From contig NZ_BMIL01000002.1 in NCBI RefSeq assembly GCF_014642175.1, forward strand, positions 124,001 to 188,000: 64,000 nt of DNA, written 5' to 3'. Shown one piece after another: positions 44,327 to 55,700 of the stretch. A model generated the notes under the pieces. The model did not search any database. It had not been told where the DNA came from and saw only the letters and a program-made list of their open reading frames with translations. This stretch comes from Pedobacter quisquiliarum (lineage in GTDB: Bacteria > Bacteroidota > Bacteroidia > Sphingobacteriales > Sphingobacteriaceae). The number at the start of each line of letters is the position of its first letter. Within the stretch, counting starts at the first letter, position 1. Position numbers and translations under genes: made by a program.

Positions 44327-44350
44327 AAAAAGCGGCAATGTGCCGCTTTT
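44327..44350 (-). terminator. Rho-independent terminator
   Basis: The stem AGCGGCA / TGCCGCT with flanking A and T runs lies 46 bases downstream of the MORN-like gene on the minus strand. Confidence 0.8.
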
Positions 44351-44395
44351 ATAAACTTATACTTAAAATATTCTTTTCTTCAGGAGCACTTTTTA

Positions 44396-45085
44396 CTATT
44401 TATGCCAGTAAAAACGCTTCACTTCATCCTGATTTTTTTCATAACTCAGGGTTGTTTCGATGGAGAACTCGGCAGGGTACCCTTTTCCATTGAGCATGGA
44501 TGGGATCCATTCTACCTGAAACTCCGGATTGTCAATGGAGAACGCCACTTTTTCTGACGCACCTTTAGAACTGAAGTTCACAGAGTAGGTTGCATTTCCC
44601 GTAGGATCAACGCTCGCAACAAGCACGGCTTGAATTGGGTTACCTGGAACTTGCAGCGCCTCTGGAATAGCTTTCTTCGCCGCTTCTAAAGCCATCGAAT
44701 AATATTGGGATAAAGAAGCAATAGGCAAAGCAATAGAAGCTTTGTTTTTTACTTCTGCATCATCAGAAAGCACACGGATGTTGGCTACCGTAAGCACCTT
44801 ATCATCCACAAACAGCAACTTGCGCTGGTCATAGTTATAGCGCATATACAAACTGTTATCTGGATTGAAGAAATACCAGTTACCCACGCGCTTACCGTTT
44901 ACATAGTTCCCACGTAGTAGCGTCACGCCGTCGTTCTTAACGGAAAACAAGCCATTTTTTGAACCATTTAAAATTTGATAGGTAAGCTTGGAGCCATCAT
45001 TGAGGTCTACACTTTGTTCGCGTATGTTTTGGGCCTGCGTTGCGACGCTGAAACACAGTGAAAGAGTTAAAAACAGATATTTCAT
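44396..45085 (-). CDS. Secreted MORN-like repeat protein, 229 aa
   Basis: A signal peptide (about 1-18, ending TQAQ) is followed by a short stretch that looks like MORN/YwqK-type repeats (LLRGNYVNGKRVGNWYFFNP). The C-terminal half (about 145-229) has the pattern VLVASVDPTGNATYSVNF and a final basic FYWHK, faintly like a TonB C-terminal fold, but this is weak. I do not recognise a characterised family. It stands between two SusC/SusD operons with its own terminator. The function is unknown. Confidence 0.5.
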   Translation of the reverse strand: MKYLFLTLSLCFSVATQAQNIREQSVDLNDGSKLTYQILNGSKNGLFSVKNDGVTLLRGNYVNGKRVGNWYFFNPDNSLYMRYNYDQRKLLFVDDKVLTVANIRVLSDDAEVKNKASIALPIASLSQYYSMALEAAKKAIPEALQVPGNPIQAVLVASVDPTGNATYSVNFSSKGASEKVAFSIDNPEFQVEWIPSMLNGKGYPAEFSIETTLSYEKNQDEVKRFYWHK

Positions 45086-45154
45086 GTTGATGTGGTTTAC
45101 ATGCTAAGAACACTAATTTAAAAAAAGGATTGAACAAAAATTGTTCATTACATA

Positions 45155-45183
45155 AAAAGAGCCACCTTATCGGGTGGCTCTTT
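45155..45183 (-). terminator. Rho-independent terminator
   Basis: The stem AGAGCCACC / GGTGGCTCT with a short loop and an A-run on its left (a T-run for the minus strand) lies 19 bases after the DUF1735-like gene, ending the SusC/SusD/lipoprotein operon. Confidence 0.82.
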
Positions 45184-45201
45184 CATTAAAGTTACTGAAG
45201 A

Positions 45202-46083
45202 TTATCTTGGACCTGTGTAGGTGTAAGTCTCTTCAAATGAACGTGAACCAGCACTCCATTTTACATAGAGAATCTTCTTAACTGGATCCCAGTTACTAGA
45301 AGGATCTACAACTGGATCACCAATACCGCCATTCAATACTTTCACTTTGTTGGTTGCTGGGTCGATTTCGTAAGTCAACTCATTCGCCGCCGCAGTGTAG
45401 TAATTAACCAATGGTGTAGTTACTGTATTCGCACCGCTGGTAACCAATCTTGCAGTTTCGTTCAAGTTTGGTCTTAATGCAGTTGTTGCACTGGTTTTGT
45501 AGTTATAAACCCCGTCCCAAGCATTTTTCGCACTAAGGTTGATCAGGATGGTTCCAAAGTTACCACTTACAGTAGCTGCGCTAGTTGAAGTGATTGCTAA
45601 AGGAAACGCATACTTTTTCTTAAAATCGAACTTGTCAGATTTGTAAGAAACAACGATGTCTACACTTCTCTGACCCGCTTTAATCACGTATGAAGTCTGT
45701 GGAAATGTGTAAGTACTTGCATCTGGCAAATCGTAACCTACGAAAGTAGGGTTCTTGATACGCTGATCTGCATTGAACTTACGTACTGCAGCAGTATCCA
45801 CACCAACGGTAACCGTGATGTCCTGACCAGCAGGGTTAGGGCCTGTTAATTGAACCGTATAGGTCGCATCAACGCTAGCCTGAGCTGGGAAAGATTGTGG
45901 ATACATAGAGTACAATGCGCCAGCTGGAGATACAGATGATATGGTACCCGGGTTTTTGAATTCAACTACACTTGGACTGTTGTCAGGGCCTAGGGCATTA
46001 TATTTATCTTTCAAACAAGATGAAAGACCTGTTGCGACAAGCGCAAGCAGAAGTATGTTTGAGATTTTTTTCATTTTTTTCAT
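45202..46083 (-). CDS. DUF1735-type surface lipoprotein, 293 aa
   Basis: The lipobox ends at cysteine 23 (LSSC), followed by LKDK. The N-terminal half contains the segment TYTVQLTGPNPAGQDITVTVGVD, which is typical of the DUF1735 (BT_3987-like) Ig-fold domain, then AGQRSVDIVVSYKSDKFDFKKKYAFPLAI. The C-terminal part (from about 185) is a separate beta-rich module (NAWDGVYNYKT). Proteins of this type are accessory surface binders in SusC/SusD operons. It is the third gene after SusC and SusD, 10 bases from the SusD stop. Confidence 0.75.
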   Translation of the reverse strand: MKKMKKISNILLLALVATGLSSCLKDKYNALGPDNSPSVVEFKNPGTISSVSPAGALYSMYPQSFPAQASVDATYTVQLTGPNPAGQDITVTVGVDTAAVRKFNADQRIKNPTFVGYDLPDASTYTFPQTSYVIKAGQRSVDIVVSYKSDKFDFKKKYAFPLAITSTSAATVSGNFGTILINLSAKNAWDGVYNYKTSATTALRPNLNETARLVTSGANTVTTPLVNYYTAAANELTYEIDPATNKVKVLNGGIGDPVVDPSSNWDPVKKILYVKWSAGSRSFEETYTYTGPR

Positions 46084-46093
46084 TTTCTATTAC

Positions 46094-47770
46094 CTATTTA
46101 GCGTAGAACAATTTAGTTTTTGTTGTAACGTCTGTAGGAACGTTCTCCGCGTTAACCTGGAATTCTGTTGCTGGATAAAGCACACGTGCAGGTAAATCAT
46201 TTGGCGCTTTCAACGATGCAAAAGTTTCAGTTGCTACAGTAGAACCCTGAACAATTCTAGGATAACCTGTTCTTCTGAACTCATTGTAACCTTCCTCACT
46301 GTTGATAAAGTTTACTGCAATGTACTTTTGCGTAATGATTGCTTCTAACTTCTGCTCATCAGTAGTTGCCAGATCAAAGTTCGCTAAATAATTGGTATTA
46401 TTCGCTGCTACATAAGTATCCTTTAACGTTGCCGCAGGTGTAGGATTGATGTAACTGTTAGCAGAGTTTTTGTACAAGTAAGTTATCGAAGCAGTAATAC
46501 CGCTTTCGAAAAGTGACTTCGTTGCACCCGGTACGAGGTTTACAGATGGCATAGAAGCCTCTGCTTGTAACAGATATGACTCAGCAGCTAACATAAGTAC
46601 CTGCCCCATTGTAGCACTTTTCAAGATACCAACGTTGTTTTGGTTTTTGTTCGCGTTTGTACCAGTTACACGGGTTGCAGCTGGAATTTGCAGACCGCTG
46701 TACCAGTATGAACCGCTTACTGATCTTTTAACCGGATCAACATCATAACCCAATTGGTTTGTTGCTGGACCTACAAAAGTGATGGTTGTTAAACCGATTG
46801 TTTGCGTCACATTTGCGCCAAAACTAGCGTAAGAAGCTTTTCCTCTATCCAGGTCGGTAAGTTTAACACCATTATAAAAAGATAAGATCCAAGGTGTTGG
46901 CATTCTTGATAAACCAGTACCAGAAGCAGTACCGTTCACATCCCAGGCATTTGTACTCCATTTTGGATTGAACTGAGAAGCTGTATTCGCATTGAAACCA
47001 GGGTTTACAATTGCATCATCTGTAAGGTATCCAGCTGAAGTTGTTGGCAAAGTTGCTTTAGCTGTAGTTACCCAAGAAGCTAATTCTGTTGCTTTTCTAG
47101 CACGTACCAACATCTTTAATTTGATGGTATTTGCCAATTGAACCCATTTGGTTTTACCAGCAGCAGTACTACCACCGTAAAGTGGATCCTGACCGTCAGT
47201 AACGTTAACCGTTACGTTGGTTTCAGCTGGTGAATTTAAGATTGCAATTGCAGAATCTAAATCTGCATATACTGCTTTGTAAACCGCATCATACTTATCG
47301 TATTTAGGGCTTAGTTTAGCAATACCCTGACCAGCATCACTGTAAGGTACATCTCCGTATTGGTCAACCAAACGTTGATAGTTGTAGTCCTTCATGATAC
47401 GAGCCATTGCATTGTAATACTTCAATGGACCGTCAGAAGATGTATTGCTAAGTACAAAGTTAGCTTGGTTGATGGCGTTGAATGCCCCAGACCACATGCC
47501 TGTATAGTTAGCAGTAGTGTATTGGTAAGTCCACTCTGTACCAAATCCACCGTAACCACCAGCATTCGCTTTGTAACCTGCAACCCATCCACCGAAATCA
47601 TCAAAAGCGGTTGTAGAGTTAGCAGTTAATAGGATAGCTTGAGGTAATACAATATTTGGTGTAGAAGATGTCGGGTTATTTGGATTTTCGTTAACGTCCA
47701 GGTACTTCTTACAAGACGAGCTTGCAATAACTAAAGCGCCCAGAACAGCTACTTTTAAAATATTTCTCAT
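46094..47770 (-). CDS. SusD-like (SusD/RagB nutrient-binding) lipoprotein, 558 aa
   Basis: The lipobox ends at cysteine 20 (SSSC), followed by KKYLDVNENPNNP. This NPNNP segment and the YNAMARIMKDYNYQRLVDQYGDVPYSDA core mark the SusD-like group 2 rather than classical SusD. The C-terminal end has EEGYNEFRRTGYPRI. It pairs with the SusC gene 11 bases upstream. Group-2 SusD proteins often lack nearby glycosidases, so the ligand may be a peptide or a small glycan; this is open. Confidence 0.87.
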   Translation of the reverse strand: MRNILKVAVLGALVIASSSCKKYLDVNENPNNPTSSTPNIVLPQAILLTANSTTAFDDFGGWVAGYKANAGGYGGFGTEWTYQYTTANYTGMWSGAFNAINQANFVLSNTSSDGPLKYYNAMARIMKDYNYQRLVDQYGDVPYSDAGQGIAKLSPKYDKYDAVYKAVYADLDSAIAILNSPAETNVTVNVTDGQDPLYGGSTAAGKTKWVQLANTIKLKMLVRARKATELASWVTTAKATLPTTSAGYLTDDAIVNPGFNANTASQFNPKWSTNAWDVNGTASGTGLSRMPTPWILSFYNGVKLTDLDRGKASYASFGANVTQTIGLTTITFVGPATNQLGYDVDPVKRSVSGSYWYSGLQIPAATRVTGTNANKNQNNVGILKSATMGQVLMLAAESYLLQAEASMPSVNLVPGATKSLFESGITASITYLYKNSANSYINPTPAATLKDTYVAANNTNYLANFDLATTDEQKLEAIITQKYIAVNFINSEEGYNEFRRTGYPRIVQGSTVATETFASLKAPNDLPARVLYPATEFQVNAENVPTDVTTKTKLFYAK

Positions 47771-47781
47771 TTTATAGGTTA

Positions 47782-50700
47782 TTAAAATGTTAATGTTACT
47801 GTACCTCCGAAGAAACGGGTTGGAGGCGTTTGGCTTAATGTGTTAATACCGATCGCGTTGTTTCCTAATGTATAGTCAGGGTCGGTATATAAGTTTTCTT
47901 TCGGTACGAATAGGAACAAGTTTCTGCCTTGCGCACTAATGTTAACACCTTTTACATATTTAAGATCACCTAACAATCGTGCAGGCAGTTGGTAAGATAA
48001 GCTAATCTCTCTGATCTTCCAGTATGCACCATTGGTAACATAGTTTTCCGCAATTGCACGGTTTGGAGAAGATTGAGACCAGAAACCAGCACCACCATCT
48101 CTAACGGTAATGTTTGTGTTCGCAACGTAAGTGTTTGTAGCTGGATCTAAGTAAGAAGAGTTTGGCACAACAAAACGCTCTCTGTTGTACATTACTGTTC
48201 TTTCTCCAGAACCAGAGAATTCGAATCCTTCAGCACCAGAGTTGAAGATTGCATAGCCACCTCTGTATTCTGCTACTGCAGCTAAACGAAGACCTTTGAA
48301 GTTAACTGAGGTATTCAAACCTAAGATGTGTTTAGGGCTGGTATTACCTAAGTATTGGATAGATTGTGTAGCACTTGGATATCCTGTACGTGCGTCAACA
48401 ATAATACGTCCTTCTGGATCTCTTTGGAAAGCACTACCAAGCAATACTGGATAAAGCATACCCGCTTGCGCATAGGTTTGTGCAGTACCACCACTTGATA
48501 AAGCTAAACGGCTAATGTCATTACTGATTGAAACAACTTTGTTGGTGTTAAAAGTATAGTTACCACCTACGTTGATTTCCCAGTTTCTGTTTCTGAAAGC
48601 AACAATGTTTAAAGTATTCTCTAAACCTTCGTTGGTTACTTCACCTGTATTGGTGTAGTAAGTTGAGAAGCCAGATGCAGCTGAAATGTTAACTGGAACA
48701 ATTTGATCAACTGTTCTGGTGTTAAAGTAAGTTACACTTGCAGTAATACGGTTGTTCCATAATTCTGCGTCAAAACCACCTTCAAATCCGTTGGTTTTCT
48801 CTGGTTTCAAGTTTGGATTGTAAATGGTGCTGCTGATCGCATAACCAGGGTTGTTGTTGTATGGGTAACCACCTGATTGACCGAAAGTAGTCAATAGAGA
48901 GTAAGCACCTAAGTTTACGTTACCTACGGTTGAATAACCTGCACGTAATTTCAAGGTATTTAAAACATTGTTGTTTTTCAATGCTTCAACCGCGTTTGTT
49001 ACGATGAAGGAAGCATCTACTGATGGATAGAAAATTGATCTGCTTGCAATTGGTAGCGTAGAGAACCAATCGTTACGACCAGAAGCGTGTAAGTACAAAT
49101 AATCTTTGTAACCTAACCTTAAATCTCCGTATACACCTTGCTGACGAACAGTTGAGTTGCTCTCAGAACCCGTTACGTTAGCCGCTAAACGGTGAGCAAC
49201 GTTATATAAACCTGCAAATGTTAAGCCTGAAGCAGCAACACCTACGTTCTTTGCGGTATTGTTTCTTAAGCTTGTTCCTAAAGTAAGGTCTAATCTTACA
49301 TCTTTAACCAACTCCTTTTTGATGTTCGCCTGGAACTCAGAGAATAATTGTGTTGCATAATCTTCACCATCTGAAACGCTACCCGGGATATCGTTGTTTT
49401 TCAAAGATGACAAACCTAAGCTCTTTGTATAAGCTGAAAGTACAAATTTGTTTACACGGGTTTTGTTAGAAGAGTTTGAAGTATTGATGTTTGCACGATA
49501 CAAGAAGCTTAACCAATCTGTTGCTTTAAATTTGAAGTCAACGTTACCAGTTAAATAATCATTTCTAGTATTTTGTCTGCTGTTATCAATTGTGAAGTAA
49601 GGGTTAGCATAGTATGCATTGTAGTAACCGTTAGGATTCGCGAATTTATCATTCTCCCAATCCTGGTAAGCTGTCAATGGAATGTGAGCAGCAGTTTGCA
49701 GAATCTGGTCATACATTGAAGAAGTTGCAGTGGTGATATCATATCTGTTTTGGATATAGTTCACAGAGTAACTTGCATCAAACTTTTTAGTGAATGCTCT
49801 TGTACCGTTTAAACGAAGAGAGAAACGGTTGTATTTATCACTTGGTGTTGTTCCTTTAGTATCTACGTATTGTGCAGAAACATAGTATGAGCTAATGTCA
49901 TCAGCAGTAGATAAAGTAAAGTCTGTTTGGCTGGTAAGACCAGTGTTCCAGAATTCTTTTCTTGAATTGTTCGGGCTGTAAGGAATAGTCTGGATTGATC
50001 CGTCTTCAAGAACGTCACCAATTTCAACCATTGAACCATCAAATGCAGGTCCGTACTGTTGATTTTCGTGCGCAGTATAGATCTGAACATCGTTGTCAGC
50101 TCCTGAACCGAATCTTGTTTGTAATTTAGGGTAGTAACTTACTTGCTCTGCGTTAACAGTCTGACCAACTCTAATCACTGGAGCACCTTTTTTACCTTTT
50201 TTAGTGGTAATGATTAACGCACCGTTAGAAGCCTCAGAACCGTAAAGTGCAGCAGCACCACCACCGTTCAATACTTGTAGATCTTCGATATCTTCAGGGT
50301 TTAAGTTTCCTAAAATACTGCTTGGAACGATAACGTTATCTACTACAACTAAAGCCTGGTTGTTACCTAATAGGGAACGGTTACCACGTAGTACCAAACG
50401 GTAGCTTGGGTTAACACCACTACTAATTGTGTTCAACTGCAAACCTGCAACTTTACCTGTTAATGCAGAAGCAACGTTAGTTTGTTTCGCCTGGGTAAGT
50501 TGTTGCGCTTTAATAGTTGTGGTTGCAGTACCAAGTTGCGCTCTGGTGGTAGAAAGACCACCCGCTGTAATTACAACCTCCGTTAATGAAGTTGCATCTG
50601 GATCTAGAGAAACACGCATATTACCTGAGGTAATTGGCACTTCCTGATTTGAGAAACCTAAATAGGTAAATACAAGTGTTTTTGCCGATGCAGGAACTTT

Positions 50701-50889
50701 TAAAGAGAACCTACCTTCTGCTGAAGTCTGGGTACCTACTCCGGATACCTCTTTTACTCGTACTGACACGCCCGGGATAGGAAGGTTATCCTCCCTTGAT
50801 GAGACTGTACCAGTAACTGTTCTTTCTTGAGCAATTGCAGAGGCTGCAACACACAAAAAGATGAACAAACTTAGTATAAGTTTTTTCAT
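47782..50889 (-). CDS. SusC/RagA family TonB-dependent outer membrane transporter, 1035 aa
   Basis: The signal peptide MKKLILSLFIFLCVAASA is nearly the same as in the SusC at 52722-55889, at DNA level too. The regulatory-like domain follows (TVTGTVSSREDNLPIPGVSV). The plug begins after TEVVITAGGLSTTRAQLG and carries LVVVDNVIVPS, LQVLNGGGAAALYG and ASNGALIITTKKG. The SusC consensus DASSAAIYG is here NGGGAAALYG. The barrel ends TVTLTF. It is the first gene of a three-gene operon (SusC, SusD-like, DUF1735-like). Confidence 0.9.
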   Translation of the reverse strand: MKKLILSLFIFLCVAASAIAQERTVTGTVSSREDNLPIPGVSVRVKEVSGVGTQTSAEGRFSLKVPASAKTLVFTYLGFSNQEVPITSGNMRVSLDPDATSLTEVVITAGGLSTTRAQLGTATTTIKAQQLTQAKQTNVASALTGKVAGLQLNTISSGVNPSYRLVLRGNRSLLGNNQALVVVDNVIVPSSILGNLNPEDIEDLQVLNGGGAAALYGSEASNGALIITTKKGKKGAPVIRVGQTVNAEQVSYYPKLQTRFGSGADNDVQIYTAHENQQYGPAFDGSMVEIGDVLEDGSIQTIPYSPNNSRKEFWNTGLTSQTDFTLSTADDISSYYVSAQYVDTKGTTPSDKYNRFSLRLNGTRAFTKKFDASYSVNYIQNRYDITTATSSMYDQILQTAAHIPLTAYQDWENDKFANPNGYYNAYYANPYFTIDNSRQNTRNDYLTGNVDFKFKATDWLSFLYRANINTSNSSNKTRVNKFVLSAYTKSLGLSSLKNNDIPGSVSDGEDYATQLFSEFQANIKKELVKDVRLDLTLGTSLRNNTAKNVGVAASGLTFAGLYNVAHRLAANVTGSESNSTVRQQGVYGDLRLGYKDYLYLHASGRNDWFSTLPIASRSIFYPSVDASFIVTNAVEALKNNNVLNTLKLRAGYSTVGNVNLGAYSLLTTFGQSGGYPYNNNPGYAISSTIYNPNLKPEKTNGFEGGFDAELWNNRITASVTYFNTRTVDQIVPVNISAASGFSTYYTNTGEVTNEGLENTLNIVAFRNRNWEINVGGNYTFNTNKVVSISNDISRLALSSGGTAQTYAQAGMLYPVLLGSAFQRDPEGRIIVDARTGYPSATQSIQYLGNTSPKHILGLNTSVNFKGLRLAAVAEYRGGYAIFNSGAEGFEFSGSGERTVMYNRERFVVPNSSYLDPATNTYVANTNITVRDGGAGFWSQSSPNRAIAENYVTNGAYWKIREISLSYQLPARLLGDLKYVKGVNISAQGRNLFLFVPKENLYTDPDYTLGNNAIGINTLSQTPPTRFFGGTVTLTF

Positions 50890-51232
50890 AAATTAATAAA
50901 ATTTGGGTTAGTTAATGAGTTAATAATTCCGGAAGATACCAAAAGGCCAACAATTCCAAACAATTAATGTCATTTTTTTTAACATTTCTGAAACAATTAA
51001 TAAACACAAGTGTTAGAACCTCCTTAAACGCTGTTTTGCAAGGAGTTCTAAAATTTTAGGCCATAAGCTTGAATTTTGAGCGTTTATTTTGCCTAATCGA
51101 ACTAAAACCAAGTTTTATACTAGGCGTACACAATCGCACCGAACTACTGGATCTCTAACCATCTAAGGACCAACAACAGAAAGGGGTTTCCAATTCCTTG
51201 GAAACCCCTTTTCTTATTAATAATGGCAGAAA
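50890..51232. other. Control region between two SusC/SusD-like operons
   Basis: About 340 bases. It holds a terminator (51181-51210) for the upstream operon, a bulged hairpin (stem arms 51013-51025 and 51040-51051, AGAACCTCCTT/AAGGAGTTCT), and the leader of the downstream SusC. Its first 60 bases resemble the leader upstream of the SusC at 55889. No gene is seen. Confidence 0.5.
51181..51210 (-). terminator. Hairpin terminator of SusC/SusD-like operon
   Basis: The perfect 11-bp stem AAGGGGTTTCC / GGAAACCCCTT with an 8-base loop lies 23 bases after the SusD-like stop. The T-run on the minus strand is short (CTTTCTGTTG), so the stem is the main evidence. Confidence 0.65.
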
Positions 51233-52711
51233 TTACTGTTTATCCCACCACATTCTATTGTTAATGCTGTTGTCTGCCCAACCTTGTTGCTGCAGTGCTG
51301 CATTGTAATTCTCAGAATTCGTGTTTGCATCAGCGGTTGGATACCCTACACGTCTAGGAATGTTTGTTCCATTCTGACTGTTCGGTCCGGGAGCAAGTGC
51401 CGGGTAACCGGTTCTTCTCCATTCACTCCACGCTTCCCATCCATTTAGATACAATGCGATCCATCTTTGTAACCCAATTTGTTGCAATCCTCTTGCAGGG
51501 GCGTACGCAACTTCCGGGGTATTCTTAAATCCAGGATTTGAAACACCTGCCAACGCTAAAGAGGCATCAATACCAGCATCATAGTTTGTCTTCGCAGCAG
51601 CATCACCACCTGGAATCCAGCCAATCTTTGCAGCTTCAGCTTTAGCAAATGCAACCTGCGCATAAGTAAATATATATGCAGGTGCATTCTCTGCTCTATA
51701 CCTTGTACCAATACGACTATATGCATTTGGAATGTTTGTCTGCACCTGGTTACCAAATGGCAAACCGATAACCTGACCATTGCTCAACACCTCTGCATAT
51801 ACTGGTAGTCTTGGATCTTTGTTCGCAGCAGAATATGTCATGTAATCCACAAGAGTCTTACTAACTGCATAGTCATTCCTTAAGGAAATGGTGTAGTTAC
51901 GGAACCAAGGATTTTGATTGTTTGCATCTCCCGCAATGAACTTATACGTAATATCCTGGCCAGCAGCAATCGGTCCTGCAGTTAAAGCTGCGTTAAATTC
52001 CGTTGCAGCAAAGCCGCCTGCATTTGGATAAACTTTAGACATTCTCAAAGCCATGAGTAAACGTTGTGTCGCAGCAAATCGCTTCCAACCTTCCATATCA
52101 CCATTTAAAATAATGTCCCCAACAACAGGTGCACCACCATCGATCTGGGCAGCCGCTTCAGTAAGCTCCTTTAAGATATCCTTATAAATATCTTCCTGTT
52201 TGTCAAACTTCGGGGTATTGATCTCGCTGTTCAATGCTTCCGAGTAAGGAATGTCACCCCAACGATCTGTTAATTTCCAAAACACCATTGCTTTCATAAT
52301 TCTTGCAACAGCAATCTGATTGTTCGTAGAACCATTTAGGTCCGCTTCTTTCGCTGAAGCATTATTGAAGATTATAATCTGATTTAAATTCTTCAGGATT
52401 TCAGAGTACGCAGTATAGTAGCTCGGATTTAGAACAGCTGCATCATTGAATGGTGAATAGGTCAGGTATGGCCCTTCAGACAAGTATTGAGCGAATACCG
52501 GACCACCATTGGCTAAGCCAGTGAAGCCTAATCCACCACCGATCGACTCCTGTGTTCTTTGCATGGAGTAAGTAAGCAACGCCTTGGTAGATGCTGCGCT
52601 TACTTTAGTTGGATCAACGTTTGTATCCCCAAAATCTTCTAGTTTCTTACAACCCACAGATAGTACTGCGACCGTAAGTATATATATGCCGTATTTTCTT
52701 AAATTTTTCAT
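51233..52711 (-). CDS. SusD-like (SusD/RagB nutrient-binding) lipoprotein, 492 aa
   Basis: I start at the ATG at 52711, which begins the signal peptide; the frame opens seven codons earlier at a TTG inside the SusC stop region. The lipobox ends at cysteine 21 (SVGC), then KKLEDFGDTNVDPTK, the group-2 SusD-like beginning. The core has NQIAVARIMKAMVFWKLTDRWGDIPYSEAL, and the end has NGWEAWSEWRRTGYPAL and MWWDKQ. It follows its SusC by 10 bases. No enzyme gene is linked. Confidence 0.87.
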   Translation of the reverse strand: MKNLRKYGIYILTVAVLSVGCKKLEDFGDTNVDPTKVSAASTKALLTYSMQRTQESIGGGLGFTGLANGGPVFAQYLSEGPYLTYSPFNDAAVLNPSYYTAYSEILKNLNQIIIFNNASAKEADLNGSTNNQIAVARIMKAMVFWKLTDRWGDIPYSEALNSEINTPKFDKQEDIYKDILKELTEAAAQIDGGAPVVGDIILNGDMEGWKRFAATQRLLMALRMSKVYPNAGGFAATEFNAALTAGPIAAGQDITYKFIAGDANNQNPWFRNYTISLRNDYAVSKTLVDYMTYSAANKDPRLPVYAEVLSNGQVIGLPFGNQVQTNIPNAYSRIGTRYRAENAPAYIFTYAQVAFAKAEAAKIGWIPGGDAAAKTNYDAGIDASLALAGVSNPGFKNTPEVAYAPARGLQQIGLQRWIALYLNGWEAWSEWRRTGYPALAPGPNSQNGTNIPRRVGYPTADANTNSENYNAALQQQGWADNSINNRMWWDKQ

Positions 52712-52721
52712 ATGTTTTCGA

Positions 52722-55700
52722 TTAAAAACCAACTCTCAAGTTTAAACCATAAGTACGAGATGATGGTAACTGTCCGCCTTCTTCCCAGAAGCCTTCAATT
52801 TCTGATGGATCAACACCGTATTTCTTACCTGGTGCAGAGATTAACCATGCGTTACCCACTACAACACCTAAGTTTGCAGATTTAACAAACTTTAAGCCGT
52901 TGGTAAGCAAACGTTTTGGAACATTGTAACCCAATCTTACCTCCCTTAGTTTCAAGTAAGAAGCATCAATCATGAATTCCTCTCCTGATCCTCTTTGGAA
53001 ACCGTTATAAAAAGCAGTACTTGCTTCAACATAACGTTCGTTCGGTTGACCATTTGCAAGCACACCAACAAATTTGTAACCACCACCTTCAGAAACAGGT
53101 AATCTCCAGTCAATACCTTTATCATTTAAACCAACAGATTCTTGAGACAATCCACTACCAAGGTTAAATGCACGCGTGGTTGAATTGAACAAACCGCCTT
53201 TAGAGAAATCTAATGAGAATGCAAGATCAAAATCAAACACTCTTAATGAACTGAATGCACCACCGGTATAGTCTGGTCTAGAGTAGCCAATAAATTGGTT
53301 TGGATTTGATACTGGAACACCACCTGAAGAAATAACCACATTGCCTGCGTCATCTCTTAGATATTTGCTACCTAATACGTAACCCCACTCTTCACCTTCT
53401 CTCAGGTTTAATGTATTACCAAAGAATGTTGAAGTATCATAAATTGTATTGCTTACTTCATCCGTAATTTTGTTTACGATGGTCTTTGATTTACTGAAGT
53501 TGAAAGTCAAGTTCCAGCTTACATTTTTAGATTGAACAGGTGAACCGTTGATACTGAATTCAAATCCTTTGTTGGTCAAATCACCAGCATTGATCAGATT
53601 GCTCGTATATCCAGTCGCACCGTTTGTTGCAATAGATAAGATTTGATTTTTATTATTGTTCTTGTAGAAAGCGAAATCCAACCCAATTCTGTTCTGTAAG
53701 AAACGCATCTCTGTACCGATCTCCAATGAACCGGTTAGTGCTGGACGGATTCTTCCATTCCTAAATTCGTTACCGATTGCCAAAGCTGGATTTGAACCGT
53801 ATGCTGCACTTGTATTATATAACAAGTTCACACGGTAAGGGTCAACATCAGATCCAACTCTTGCATATGCTGCACGAAGCTTCAAGTAAGAGAAAGTCTC
53901 TTTCAAACCCTGTGGAAAGAATTGTGAAGCGATGAAAGATAGGGAAGCTGAAGGGTAGAAGTATGAGTTCAAATCCGGTGCAAATACTGATGACCAGTCA
54001 TTTCTTCCGGTTACATCTAAGTATAAGTAGTTCTTATAACCGAATGAAGCTCTTGCAAAAACACTTCTTACCTCTTTGTTATAATAGCCGTTCTCTGTAA
54101 TCGGACGACCTAAAGAAGCAGCGATGTTAAAGTAGTTCGGAAAACTTAAACCATTTGTCGTTTCCAGTCTGTTGCTTTCTCTTACTTCATGGCGCAAGTT
54201 CGCAGCTCCTAAAGCGTTAATAGAGAAGTCTCCAATAGTTTTATTATATACCAGGTTCAACTCATAGTTAAACTCGTTATTTGTAAACTGTCTTTGTTTG
54301 AAGTAGTCCAATTGCAAACCACCAGTAGCCATTCTTTCATCGCTGATCTGGTTGTTTAAATCACCACGTACCGAACCTTGAATAAACAAGTCATCTGTAA
54401 TGTCAAACTTAACACCTACGTTACCAACCAACCTGTTATTACGTTGGGTTCTGAAACTGTTATTCACCAACCAATAAGGGTTATCCCAATATTGAGGTGT
54501 ATTAATATCATCAGGCGTTGCACCATTTGGACCTAAAATATTCCATGAAGTGGGATTTCCATTAGCATCATATTGATTGGCTTCCATGTATTTCATGTCC
54601 AGCTGGCGTTGGAACCATTGGTTAAAACCTTGAACAACGTTCAAACCATCATTTCTGTAAGTTTCATAAGGCTGACCTACACGGTCTTCTTTAGAAAACT
54701 GGAAATCGGTTGTTACTGTTAATCTCTTGCTGATATCAAGCGCACCATTGAAGTTTACAATGTTGTTGCTTCTTTTAGCATTTTGTTGTGTTAACGTTCT
54801 GCTTTGGTTGGTATAACCAATTCTGAAGTTGTAAGTATCTCCACCGGAAGTTACCGCTAAGGTGTTGTTGTAACTTGCACCAGTTTGCAGGAACTGCTTA
54901 ACGTTGTCTGGCTGAGCAGTTAAAGGCACTAATTTACCAAAATCGGGTCCAGGAGCCCAGCTATAATATGGGCGGTAAAGGCTTCCATCGATCTTTGGAC
55001 CAAAACTCGCATCCGCAGCATAGTCCAGAATTTTCTGACCATTGAATGCCGCATACTCTGCTGGATGCACTGCTGGGTCATATTCAAAAGTTAACCACTC
55101 TGCAGAATAACCACCTGCATACTCATTTTGATAATCCGGAAGGATGGATACTTTTTCTAAAGCAAAACCAGAGTTTAATTCAACTGTAGTTCCGCCTTGT
55201 CTTGTACCCTTCTTGCTGGTAATGATTACAACACCATTATATGCACGTTGGCCATATAACGCAGATGCTGCAGCACCTTTAAGTACAGATACACTTTCAA
55301 CGTTGTCCATGTTCACGTTCTCCTGTGTTGTCGGCGTACCATCAACAATGAATAGTGGATCGCCGATACTGAAACCATTGATACCACGAACGATGATACT
55401 AGCGTTGTCAAAAGATGAACTTGGGGAACCATTCAACTGAACACCGGCAACTTTACCTGCAAGGGCAGTACTGATATCCGTATTCTTGGCTACGGTCAGG
55501 TTTTCACCCTTAACTTCCGTTACCGCATATCCTAAGGATCTGCTTTCTCTTTTCTCACCAAGGGCAGTTACCACAACCTCATTCAAAGATTGTGCATCAG
55601 CAACCAACTGTACATTCACAACGTTAGAAGCTGGAACGGATCTGGATTGTGTAACATAGCCTACATAAGAGAAATCTAGCGTCGCGGCATTTGCCGGCAT